Part shown: in pieces, positions 55,250-64,000 of the stretch
Layout: the number at the start of each line of letters is the position of its first letter
Position numbering within the stretch: the stretch's first letter is position 1
DNA from: Lagopus muta
Lineage: Eukaryota; Chordata; Aves; Galliformes; Phasianidae
DNA length: 64,000 bases
Assembly: GCF_023343835.1 (NCBI RefSeq)
Contig: NC_064442.1
Coordinates: 19,578,501-19,642,500 of the forward strand
Reading direction: 5' to 3'
Notes under the pieces: model-generated
Told to the model about the DNA's origin: nothing
Databases searched by the model: none
The model's input: only the letters and a program-made list of their open reading frames with translations
Position numbers and translations under genes: made by a program

Positions 55250-56053
55250 GTAAGCCTCCCTTCACTCGGACTCTGCCTGTGGGCTTGACTGCTGTCATGC
55301 TAGCTCCTCAGTTTGGGTCTGATTTAGGCTGCCTCAGTATGGAAATGGCAATCCAAATGTTTCAGGACTGAGAACGCTTTTCCTGAGGAAGAGTGGTGGA
55401 TGCGTGGAGGTGGGAAGAAGTGGGATCTTTCAGGGCAAATCCGATTCAGGGAGTCAGATGCAAGGATGTACGCCCTGCAGAGTCATTGCCTGCAGCAGGT
55501 GGCACTGACCAAATAGCCAAGTGCATCCTGTGCTATCTTCTTTGCCTAGATTTTCATTTTTTGAGACGGGTATGATCAGTCTTTCCTCTCTTGACTATCT
55601 TGACTACCCCAAAACTGGGTGAGACACCATGTGCGGCGTAACTTAGAGAACACAATGAGGATGGTAGGAGCAATGAACGACAGCGTGCATTTTTAAGAGG
55701 AGATTGCTGTGACATCTCTTCGTCTCAGACTTCTTGCATTGTTCTAATCTCAGCAATATTTTCTATGCTACTGCACCATGAAACACAGCAGGTAGTCCTG
55801 GTGCAACAAGCATCCCAGGGAAATCAGTGATTTGCTGCCAGTCTTTCCAATAGGACCTACAGGTGCAATGGCACAGCTACTATCCGTGTTATCAGAATCG
55901 TCTGCACTCCCTTTCAGAGCACGGAACTGAAAACAGAACGAGAGCGGAGCAAGGAGTGAGGGTGAGAAAGCAGCAGAAAACAAAGACTGACTGATTTTTG
56001 GGTCTGTGTTCCCTCCCTGCTCTGTGTTTCAGCTTTGCCTCCCTCAGAGAGAG

Positions 56054-56371
56054 ATGTCGTGCTGCAGACCCTGCGTCCCGTCCCCCTGCGGTGCCTCTGG
56101 CCCAACCCCACTGGCAAGCAGCTGCAGTGAGCCATGTGTCGCCCGCTGCGCTGACTCGACTGTGGTTATCGAGGCCTCCCCTGTGGTGGTGACCCTGCCG
56201 GGCCCCATCCTCACCTCCTTCCCTCAGAGCACAGCCGTGGGATCCTCTCTGTCAGCTGCTGTTGGCAGCTCCCTCAGCTCCGCGGGCGTTCCCATCTCTT
56301 CTGGGGGCTCCCTTGGTCTGGGGGGCTCTGGGCTGTGTCTGCCTCGCCCGCCCAGCAGATTCATCTGCTGA
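56054..56371 (+). CDS. Feather-type beta-keratin K7
   Basis: 105-residue corneous beta-protein with S25, R31, V38 and E40. Its predicted protein is identical to that of K8 and differs from K1 only at residues 97 and 102. The intron runs 55250-56032, with 21 nt of leader before the ATG. ATTAAA lies at 56497-56502. The flank is the mirror of K4, yet the coding residues are of the K1/K8 type, which points to gene conversion. No disabling change. Confidence 0.94.
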   Translation: MSCCRPCVPSPCGASGPTPLASSCSEPCVARCADSTVVIEASPVVVTLPGPILTSFPQSTAVGSSLSAAVGSSLSSAGVPISSGGSLGLGGSGLCLPRPPSRFIC

Positions 56372-56890
56372 AGCCGATGGATTGTCCCATCTGGAGAACA
56401 CACCGCAGATATGGATGGATCGTTCTCTCAACCTCCCTGAAAACTGGAAACATTTCTCTTCCTCTCTGTACGGAGACACTTTGCTTTTTCCTTGTCATTA
56501 AAATCTTTGCGCTGCATACCTTGGGACTTGTGATTTCGTTTCCTCCTGAAACATTTCAGCCTCTGCTCTGCAGCAGAAAGCATCCTGAGCTTTCCTCTTC
56601 TCACTGGAAACAGAGGAGGAACAACCTTCCTTGTCCCATGGCCCCAAGTTCTTCGCCAGGCAAGATAGAAAGAAGAGTTCCTGCATAGAACATTTCCAGG
56701 TTCAGTCCTTCTATGATGCAGAGATGTGTTATAAAAGGAAAGCTGGGTGAGCAGAGATTTCTTTGCTTTTTTCTCTGGGAGAATTGTGTCCGTGAGTCGA
56801 TATAGCAGGTGAGGTAGGCTGCAGACGAGAAGGGAGATGTGGTGCCCCAGTGAATCACCCTCATTTGCTGCTAGCTGCTGCATTTATTCA
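56372..56890 (+). other. K7 3' UTR, polyadenylation signal and downstream block
   Basis: ATTAAA at 56497-56502. TATAAAAGG at 56730-56738 is followed by CGATATAGCAG|GTGAGG at about 56798-56814, the mirror of the K4 downstream block. Confidence 0.7.
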
Positions 56891-56894
56891 AAGG

Positions 56895-58455
56895 AAGGAA
56901 GGGTTTGGGATGCAACATCTCTCCGCTTGTGAGTGAACACCAGGTTTACGACCTCCTGAGAAATCTGATCATCCACAAATGCATGGGCTCTGATTACATG
57001 CATCCCAGAGTCCTGAGGAGATTAGCTGATGTAGCCGTCAAGTCACTCTCACTGATATTTGAAAAGTTGTGGCCATGAGATGAAGTCCAAGATGACTGGA
57101 ATAAAGGCAATATCACACCCATTTTTATGAAGGGTAACAAGGATGACCGCAGGAACTACCTTCCTGTGAGTCTCACCTCTGTGCTGGGAAAGATCAGAGA
57201 GCAAATTCTCCCCAGATTTATTAAGGTACGTGGAAGATAGGGAGGAGATATGGGAGAATCAGCATGGCTTCACCAAAGGCAAACCCTCTTTGGCCAACCT
57301 AGTAGCATCACTGGACAAGGGAATAGTCCCTGATGCCATCTATCTATACTTCAGTAAAGCCTTTGGCATGGTGTCCCTCAATATCCTTCTCTCCTCATTT
57401 GAGAGATATGATTTTATGGGTGGACTGTAGAGTGGACAAAGAACTGAATGCAGGATCGAGTCCAGAGTGAGGTGGCCAATGGCTCAGTGTCTGGATGGAG
57501 AACAATGATAAGTGATGTCCAGTGGGCCCAAAACTGGACACAATAGTCCACATGCAGTCGCACCAAGGCAGAGTAGAGGGGGAGAAGAAGCTCTCTCGAC
57601 CTACTAACCACACCACTTCTAATACTACCCAGGATGCCACTGGCCTTCTTGGCCACAAGGACACAGTGCTGGTTCATGGTCACCTTACCGTTAACAAGGT
57701 CCCCCAGGTCCCTTTCCCATATACTGCTCTCCAAGAGGTCAATCCCCAGCCTCTACAGGGGATAAGTGGTAAGTGATGTCCCACGCAGTTGCTGCTGGGG
57801 CCAATATTCGTTAATATCTTCATCAGTGACATTGACAGTAGGGCCAAGTGCATCGTTAGCAAGTTTGTGGATGACACTTAAGCCGTGGGGTGCAGTGGAC
57901 ACACCAGAGGGACAGGATGCCATCCAGAGGGACCTAGACAGGATGAGCAATGGGTCCAGGTGAACCTCATGAGGTTCAAGAAAGCTAAGTGCAAGGTCTT
58001 GCACCTGGGTCAAGGCAACCCTCAGACTACCAAAACAAGCTAGGGGATGAAAGGATTGAGCGCAGCCCTGACACAAAAGACTAGGGGCAGTGGTGGATAG
58101 CCACTGGACGTGAGCCAGCACTGTGCCCTCACAGCCCAGAAAGCCAGCCGTATCCTGGGCTGCATCAAAAGAAGCGTGGCGAGCAAGGCAAGGAGGAGAT
58201 CCTGCCCCTCTGCACTGCGCAGGCAAGGCCTCTCCTGGAGTACCTCTTCCAGATGTGGAGTCCTCAGCTCAGGAGCACACAGACCTGGTTGGATCAAAAA
58301 TGATCCAAAGGATGGAACACCTCTCCTACAAGGACAGGCTGAGAGAGCTGGGCTTGTGCAGCCCAGAGAGGAGAAGGCTCTGGGGAGACCTGATAGTGGC
58401 CTGGCAGCATCTAAAGGGAAGCTTCATGAACAAAGGAATGCATGGATGAGATTCC
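56895..58455 (+). mobile_element. CR1 LINE, ORF2 to 3' region, with nested antisense piece
   Basis: Sense CR1 spacer between K7 and K8, from GGTTTACGACCTCCTGAGAAATCTGATCATCC through the RT segment (AATCAGCATGGCTTCACCAAAGG) to GGGGAGACCTGATAGTGGCCTGGCAG. It carries the antisense CR1 insert at about 57525-57765, flanked by ATAAGTGATGTCC-type direct repeats. It lacks the LTR of the sister copy. Confidence 0.9.
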
Positions 58456-58499
58456 CAGTGAGCCTTTCCTTCTCGATGCAAATGAATCCCTGCTCTCCC

Positions 58500-58883
58500 A
58501 GCGTCTCCTTTTATAAGAGTCTCTTAATTGCAGAACGATTGATCTTGGCAGTGTTCTCTGCAGGATCTCTTGTTCTTATTTTGCCTGCGGATGGCCTTGT
58601 GGTCATGGGACAAGGAAGGTTGTCCCTCCTCTGTTTCCAGTGAGAAGAGGAAAGCTCAGGATGCTTTCTGCTGCAGAGCAGACGCTGAGATGTTTCAGGA
58701 GGAAAACAAATCACAAGTCCCAAGGTATGCAGCGCAAAGATTTTAATGACAAGGAAAAAGCAAAGTGTCTCCGTACAGAGAGGAAGAAAAATATTTCAGG
58801 GGCGTTTTCTTTCTCTCAGGAGGCTGAGAGAAAGTTCCATCCATATCTGCGGTGTGTTCTCCAGATGGGACAATCCATCGGCT
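58500..58883 (-). other. K8 3' UTR, polyadenylation signal and downstream TATAAAAGG
   Basis: On the minus strand: ATTAAA at 58742-58747 and TATAAAAGG at 58507-58515. It carries the GAGAGAAAGAAAAC insertion shared with K3. Confidence 0.75.
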
Positions 58884-59201
58884 TCAGCAGATGAATCTGC
58901 TGGGCGGGCGAGGCAGACACAGCCCAGAGCCCCCCAGACCAAGGGAGCCCCCAGAAGAGATGGGAACGCCCGCGGAGCTGAGGGAGCTGCCAACAGCAGC
59001 TGACAGAGAGGATCCCACGGCTGTGCTCTGAGGGAAGGAGGTGAGGATGGGGCCCGGCAGGGTCACCACCACAGGGGAGGCCTCGATAACCACAGTCGAG
59101 TCAGCGCAGCGGGCGACACATGGCTCACTGCAGCTGCTTGCCAGAGGGGTTGGGCCAGAGGCACCGCAGGGGGACGGGACGCAGGGTCTGCAGCACGACA
59201 T
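58884..59201 (-). CDS. Feather-type beta-keratin K8
   Basis: 105-residue corneous beta-protein, identical in predicted sequence to K7: nine cysteines, DSTVVIE at the start of the beta core, GGSLGLGG tail and a [11 protein letters not shown] end. The ATG lies at 59199-59201 with 21 nt of leader to the exon 2 start at 59222. The intron runs 59223-60005. The 3' UTR insertion and outer flanks pair it with K3, while the coding residues pair it with K7 and K1. The promoter has one extra A in the TATA box. Confidence 0.94.
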   Translation of the reverse strand: MSCCRPCVPSPCGASGPTPLASSCSEPCVARCADSTVVIEASPVVVTLPGPILTSFPQSTAVGSSLSAAVGSSLSSAGVPISSGGSLGLGGSGLCLPRPPSRFIC

Positions 59202-60005
59202 CTCTCGTTGAGGGAGGCAAAGCTGAAACACAGAGCAGGGAGGGAACACGGACCCAAAAATCAGTTAGTCTTTTCTTTTTCTGCGTTGGCTCTCTCACCC
59301 TCACTCCTTGCTCCGCTCTCGTTCTGTTTTCAGTTCCGTGCTCTGAAAGGGAGTGCAGACGATTCTGATAACACGGATAGTAGCTGTGCCATTGCACCTG
59401 TAGGTCCTATTGGAAAGACTGGCAGCAAATCACTGATTTCCCTGTGATGCTTGTTGCACCAGGACTACCTGCTGTGTTTCATGGTGCAGTAGCACAGAAA
59501 ATATTGCTGAGATTAGAACAATGCAAGAAGTCTGAGACGAAGAGATGTCACAGCAATCTCCTCTTAAAAATGCACGCTGTCGTTCATTGCTCCTACCATC
59601 CTCATTGTGTTCTCTAAGTTACGCCGCACATGGTGTCTCACCCAGTTTTGGGGTAGTCAAGATAGTCAAGAGAGGAAAGACTGATCATACCCGTCTCAAA
59701 AAATGAAAATCTAGGCAAAGAAGATAGCACAGGATGCACTTGGCTATTTGGTCAGTGCCACCTGCTGCAGGCAATGACTCTGCAGGGCGTACATCCTTGC
59801 CTCTGACTCCCTGAATTGGATTTGCCCTGAAAGATCCCACTTCTTCCCACCTCCACACATCCACCACTCTTCCTCAGGAAAAGCGTTCACAGTCCTGAAA
59901 CATTTGCCATTGCCATACTGAGGCAGCCTACATCAGACCCAAACTGAGGAGCTAGCATGACAACAGTCAAGCCCACAGGCAGAGTCCGAGTGAAGGGAGG
60001 CTTAC

Positions 60006-60073
60006 CTCGTTTCTGCAGGAAAGTGAGGGAAGCAAAGGCGATGCTGAGCCTGCTGCAGCATGGGCTTTTTATG
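60006..60073 (-). promoter_or_regulatory. K8 TATA box and non-coding exon 1
   Basis: The minus-strand TATA box reads CATAAAAAG (60065-60073), one A longer than in every other copy. Exon 1 ends at 60006 with donor GTAAGC. Confidence 0.82.
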
Positions 60074-61503
60074 CCGTGTTCCTGAGGCACATGACGACAG
60101 AAACATTCCATGGACATGAAGCATCAAAGCAGCTAGCGGTTGGTGACTGCCAAGATCTTGCTAGTAATTAATATCTTGCTTCTTTCCTTTGAAATGTTTT
60201 GCTGCAGATTCATACTGCCTACCATCAGAATAGTTCCTCTGTATTCCTGTGTCCCTAGGCCAATTACTCGAGTTGGAATTCTCCATTTAGCCTTCCAGGG
60301 GTTTCAATTGGATTTCCGTCACAGGAATTTCATTTGTAGCATTACTCTGTTCCTGGTGAGCGTGGCCACCAGTCACAGTGAACGTCAGGCATGAAGGACA
60401 CCAGTGGTTAGCTCTTTCCTTTCAGTGCAAGCTCTCAGGCTAAATCTGTGAGATGTGCTGTAGATGCTGGTGTAAGTTCCATCAACACATCTGGATGGCA
60501 TGACTGCAGATGGGGAAAGGGGCCCAGATCAGCAGGGATGCGGCAGAGGCAGTGAAGACCACCGAGATACTGCTTGAACTCAACATGCGCTTACGGAAAC
60601 TGCGCTGGCTGTTACTTCGCTATATGCCAAAGTAATGGCAATGAAGGCAGATTCACAGGAAGGGAGAGTAGAACTGGGAGCCAGACACTCTTTTCTGTAG
60701 AGGTTGCTGGCTGGGATGTCTAACCACTGCCACATGTTCCCTGTCAACTCTTTAGCAGCATTCCTTGTCAGCTTGATGATGTCCTCACACTTTTACCAAC
60801 CAGATGTGCTCTGCCATCAGCCTCTGTGAAATTCAGTGTTGAAGTATCTGAGAGTTCTCTTCTGAAATGCTCTGAGTGTGCAGGCCATGGGAAAGTAACG
60901 CTATGAGACGCTATTCCTCCTTGTGGGCGATCAGAGACATGCAGGATGTTGTGGGAGAAGTTCAGACAGAACATGGAGATCGTACAGTCCCAAATGAGAG
61001 ATAAGACCCACGTGCCCATGGATGTTTTCAAGCTCAATGGCATGGAAAAAATGATTGGAGCTAGAGGAAATCCCCCTGTAAGCTGCACTGAGGACCACCT
61101 GTATGTTTCCTACACTCATCACGCTAATGCTCATGCTCTTTGACAACTCGATCAGCAAGGTAGACAGTAGAATTGAGTGTGCCCTGAGTAAGCATGCTGA
61201 TGTCGCTAAGCTGAGACTGATAGTGAAGAAGGAGGGGGGAACAACTTTAAACCAAAAGAGGGGAGATTGAAGTTTGATGTTAGAAAGACGTGTTTTACTC
61301 TGAGGGTGGCGAGGCGCTGGGACGGGTTGCGAAACAAGGGTGTGGAGGTAGTGAAAACAGAGAAGGGTAACTTGAAGAGTGCGTGAGGTGGACTGTGACT
61401 AGGATGTCTGTAGCCATGCTTCATGGTGGTCCGACGGACTGTCTGTACACCCATCATTGTTTTATCTCTTCCTAACGACGGTGGGCCATGTAGTCATATT
61501 CAG
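60074..61503. repeat. 5' flank of K8 and outer arm
   Basis: 60074-60560 matches the flanks of K1, K4 and K7. 60600-61503 mirrors 38530-39430. No gene supported; the 106-codon minus frame at 60768-61088 has a diverged relative of unequal length in the left arm (38944-39288). Confidence 0.7.
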
Positions 61504-61987
61504 TGTTGACGGAGACCAGCTCAAGACGCCTGGGACAGACGGGCTTAAGTCTCTGGTGGCGCAAAAGCAAAGTTTATTGTTGTTACAGGGTTTTTATATC
61601 TTTTAGCTACAGGAGTATACAATACTTAAATCAGATAACATTCATGTGGCTGACAGGAATACATCATTGGTTAGTTAGCTCTTTTATTATGATCAGTACA
61701 GTGATCAAAAGGTGTTCTCTCCACAGAACATGTTCTGCTCTTGGTCATGGAACGAAGAAGCTGTTAATTATGCTTGCTGGTTTCACATGGCAGTCCTTCC
61801 CTTTCAGGAGGGGCCGCATGTTACACGTGGCAGTCCTTCCCTTTCAGGAAGGGCCGCATGTTACACGTGGCAGTCCTTCCCTTTCAGGAAGGGCCGCATG
61901 TTACACGTGGCAGTCCTTCCCTTTCAGGAGGGGCTGCGTGTTCCCTGTTTGACCCTTTCAGGCCAGCCAGGTCTGTTTTGCTTAACA
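61504..61987 (-). mobile_element. 3' LTR of the endogenous retrovirus
   Basis: 484 bp. On the minus strand it runs TGTTAAGC to GTCAACA (TG...CA). U3 has four 40-bp repeats, then a TATA box (GATATAAAAA, 61591-61600), a very short R, AATAAA at 61573-61578 and U5. The tract AAAAGGGTGGAATGAGGAAG just before it (61988-62010) is the likely polypurine primer site. Confidence 0.9.
61791..61950 (-). repeat. Four 40-bp tandem repeats in U3
   Basis: Unit CAGTCCTTCCCTTTCAGGAR, then GGGCCGCATGTTACACGTGG (plus strand), at 61791, 61831, 61871 and a diverged fourth at 61911. They sit upstream of the TATA box, where retroviral enhancers lie. Each carries a CACGTG-like E-box (ACACGTGG). Confidence 0.95.
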
Positions 61988-62017
61988 GTCTTCCTCATTC
62001 CACCCTTTTCTATTTTA

Positions 62018-63501
62018 TTAGACCAGGGGTGGTGGTGGTTTGTTTTTTGTGTTTTCCATTTCCAATTTTTTAAGATTTATATGCAAATTTTGGAGTTTAT
62101 TTGTTATCATTTTCATCAAGCATGGACAAGCAAGAATTCCTATTATTATCATTATGGCAATGACTATCAGCTTATAAATTCCATTTCTAAATGATTTGAA
62201 GGACGGAAATGCAGATTTTAGAGCGCTTATAAATGTAGTAGTTTGAGTTGCTACTGAAAGATCTATATGGTGCGATTGTATCATATCGTGAATGTGCTGT
62301 CTCAATTCCCTAAGATCTAATGATGTGTTCGCATTATTCCATATGCCTTGAAGATGATCTTGTATTTTGTTCCAAGAGAATTTGGTATTATTGTATTCAA
62401 CAGGAGTCACACAGATAGCTCGGTATTCTGCATGACATAAGAGAGATTCACGAGTAGCTATAATTTGTAACTGTCTTCCCAGGATGTCTACTGTATCCTT
62501 TAAGGAATTGAGACGCAGTTCAATCTTTTCATCCCAAGTAGCTTGATTTTGTAAAGCTTTAGATACATTAATTGATAATTCATTAACATAAGCTGCTGTC
62601 TGAATACTAGTTGTTAAAAAAAAGCTACTGTAGTTACTGCTATGGCAGCAATGAGCGCAGCTATTCCGGCTATTATTAATCTGACCATTCGCTTAGATCT
62701 CTCTATTAATTGCAAAGAAGTTTCTTGGAGAATTTCCATTCCCTTATCAGCATACCAATAATGTGTCAAATTTACAGGAAGATAGACATAATCAGGTTGC
62801 TTTACTAACAAGAAGGAACTACTGCTACTATTAAGACAATTAGAGATTACACAATCGGTACAACTCACTATGCTATTCACAATATTTAGCGGTCCGCTTA
62901 AAAAGGCATAAGGTTCTGGAACACAAGCTCGCATATAAAACTCAGTTGTATAACTCTCTGCAGTCATTGCCCATTTATTATTTATTTGAATCCAAGTCAA
63001 GTTTAATTGTTTTGCTTTGATTTTTTCCATGGCTGTGACTGCTTTCCATAAATTAGAATAGAACGTATGATTGTTTTTTGTCCAAATTCCTGAGACCAAA
63101 TTAATTGGTCGCCCTTGATTTCCTATCATATTCCAATCACAGATAGTGGAATCAATGCACACTGTTTCGTTAGCTCGACATGCTCTCCATAAAGGTGCAA
63201 ATTCTGTTTTTGGAGTGATTGTGCTTTGACATAAAGGAAAATTTAAGGGAGGTGTTCCAGAACCTCTTGTCCCTTTAGATAAATCTATATAGAGAAAATT
63301 CAGAGCCCAGTGAATTCCTGTTGAAACATTGGTATCCCAATCTTGCTGCATTATAATTTGTTCACACAATGGATTCGTCTGGGTTAGAGTCAGTCTCTGA
63401 ATCTTCCTTTGCAGTTTTCCCATCTTTGTTTTCGGCATGACGGACGTATCTCTCCGGTATCCACCACGGTGAGGTTTCGTCTGTAGGGAAAAAACAAACA
63501 T
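62018..63501 (-). pseudogene. Retroviral env, broken in two frames
   Basis: Envelope glycoprotein gene; the family mediates virion binding and membrane fusion. The upstream frame (63501-62614, 295 codons) holds the surface subunit with several N-glycosylation sites, CxxC-type cysteines (CTDC), an RSKR furin-like site and a hydrophobic Ala/Ile-rich fusion-peptide region. It ends at a stop inside an eight-base A run (62616-62623, plus strand). The rest, in another frame, includes a 130-codon stretch (62410-62018) with the rest of the TM ectodomain, a membrane span (LIVIAIMIIIGILA) and a Lys-rich tail. The change looks like a single-base length change in the homopolymer. As it stands it cannot give a full envelope protein. 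Confidence 0.9.
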
Positions 63502-64000
63502 ATCCTCTGCCCCAAATTAGTGCAGGATCAGGACCATAAATTTTACCGTCCATTGGATTTCTCCAATATACCATTGGTTTATCTCTTTTTATTACTCCAA
63601 TGTCTATCAGCAGCCAATTTTCTATTATCATCCAATGTCAAAAAATTTAAAACAAATAATGCATGTGATAACATAGAGGACGGAGTATCTTTAATTCCTC
63701 ATGTCCCCCTTTTTATTTTCTTTAGTTGAGTTTTCAATAAATGATTAAATTTTTCTACTATACCTTGGCCTTTTGGATTATATGGAATTCCAGTTTTATG
63801 GTCAATTTTAAAATGTCAACAAAAGGTTGCAAAACCGCTACTTACATAAGCTGTCCCGTTATCGGTTTTTAATGATTTCGGTGTTCCCATAATGCTAAAA
63901 CAATGCAAAAGATGGTTGCATGCATGAGAGAGTTTTCACCAGACAAGGCTGAGGCTACTGCAAAGTGAGAGAAAGTGTCAATTGTTATATGGACATAAGA
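63362..64000 (-). pseudogene. Retroviral pol, integrase part, broken
   Basis: Integrase joins viral DNA to host DNA. The catalytic core is recognisable on the minus strand: a DTFSHF segment near 63975, KTDNGTAY near 63860 and QGIVEKFN near 63745, which carry the D, D and E positions. The C-terminal SH3-like part (89 open codons, 63631-63362) includes YWRNPMDGKIYGPDP. Stops at 63816-63818 and 63699-63701 and a frame change before 63631 interrupt it. The 3' end overlaps env by about 140 bp. The 5' part lies outside the window. Confidence 0.88.

Larger units (their letters stand above)
54670..61503. repeat. Palindrome 2, right arm
   Basis: Reverse complement of 38530-45460 apart from the LTR present only at 41539-41877. 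It contains K7 and K8 and ends abruptly at the retrovirus LTR. Confidence 0.9.
61504..64000 (-). mobile_element. Class II (betaretrovirus-like) endogenous retrovirus, 3' part
   Basis: Minus-strand provirus running out of the window: 3' LTR (61504-61987), polypurine tract, env, and the end of pol. The pol-env overlap, the SU/TM style and the integrase tail wording (YGPDPALIWGRGYVCFFP) fit betaretrovirus-like class II elements. The coding regions are broken. The left edge lies in palindrome 2's right arm, and the matching place at 45800 is empty. Confidence 0.93.

Noticed and set aside
61791-61950. Regularly repeated 40-mers as a possible CRISPR-like array
   Set aside because: The units are contiguous tandem copies without spacers and lie inside a retroviral LTR of a vertebrate genome.
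61712-62194. Overlapping open frames of 99-160 codons across the LTR
   Set aside because: They arise because the 40-bp U3 repeats lack stops; repeated protein wording simply mirrors the repeat units.
62614-62625. Programmed ribosomal frameshift in env
   Set aside because: Retroviral env genes are not expressed by frameshifting, and no downstream structure is evident; a mutation or sequencing error in the homopolymer is simpler.

Overview
The window is bird nuclear DNA. It carries feather-type beta-keratin (corneous beta-protein) genes with the avian two-exon layout, dozens of CR1 LINE fragments, avian-style LTRs and intronless olfactory receptor genes. A galliform-like genome is plausible, but the species cannot be fixed from sequence alone. 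Protein-coding content is low: two olfactory receptors and six beta-keratin genes. Most of the rest is segmental duplication and old retroelements.

Layout. (1) 1-12.4 kb: a direct duplication (1-3158 and 8203-11850, about 99% identical by eye) holding one intact minus-strand olfactory receptor per copy. Copy B carries a solo LTR with a 5-bp target duplication, and copy A shows the empty site. Between the copies (5.7-7.7 kb) lies a decayed relative of the keratin-cluster flank, with a tRNA-Gln fossil and two keratin 3'-UTR relics. (2) 12.4-24.4 kb: an LTR, CR1 fragments on both strands (including reverse-transcriptase and endonuclease pieces), a (TCCTC)n tract, a CA repeat and one copy of a 1-kb repeat unit found again at 35 and 50 kb. 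(3) 24.4-61.5 kb: the keratin array. Intact genes are K1 (+, 25.86 kb), K2 (+, 33.05), K3 (+, 40.60), K4 (-, 43.77), K7 (+, 56.05) and K8 (-, 58.88). There are two broken copies: K5psi (-, 52.0 kb, coding exon deleted but promoter, exon 1 and 3' UTR kept) and K6psi (-, 54.3 kb, 3' end only). The array is built from nested inverted repeats: about 30.9-41.3 kb against 43.4-53.6 kb, and about 38.5-45.5 kb against 54.7-61.5 kb. A tRNA-Gln(CUG) gene sits in each arm of the first palindrome in opposite orientation, and a tRNA-Gly(UCC) gene lies at 27.9 kb. (4) 61.5-64.0 kb: the 3' part of a class II (betaretrovirus-like) endogenous retrovirus on the minus strand. It has a 3' LTR with four 40-bp U3 repeats, an env broken in a homopolymer run and a pol integrase end broken by stops.

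Each intact keratin gene has a CATAAAAG TATA box, an exon of about 38 nt, an intron of 720-800 bp, 21 nt of leader in exon 2, a 105-codon reading frame and an ATTAAA polyadenylation signal. The near-identical proteins suggest recent amplification plus gene conversion. K1 is diverging: it has an upstream AUG in its leader and two C-terminal substitutions. All coordinates and repeat pairings come from reading and base arithmetic, not from an alignment program. Repeat edges are good to tens of bases unless an exact edge is stated.
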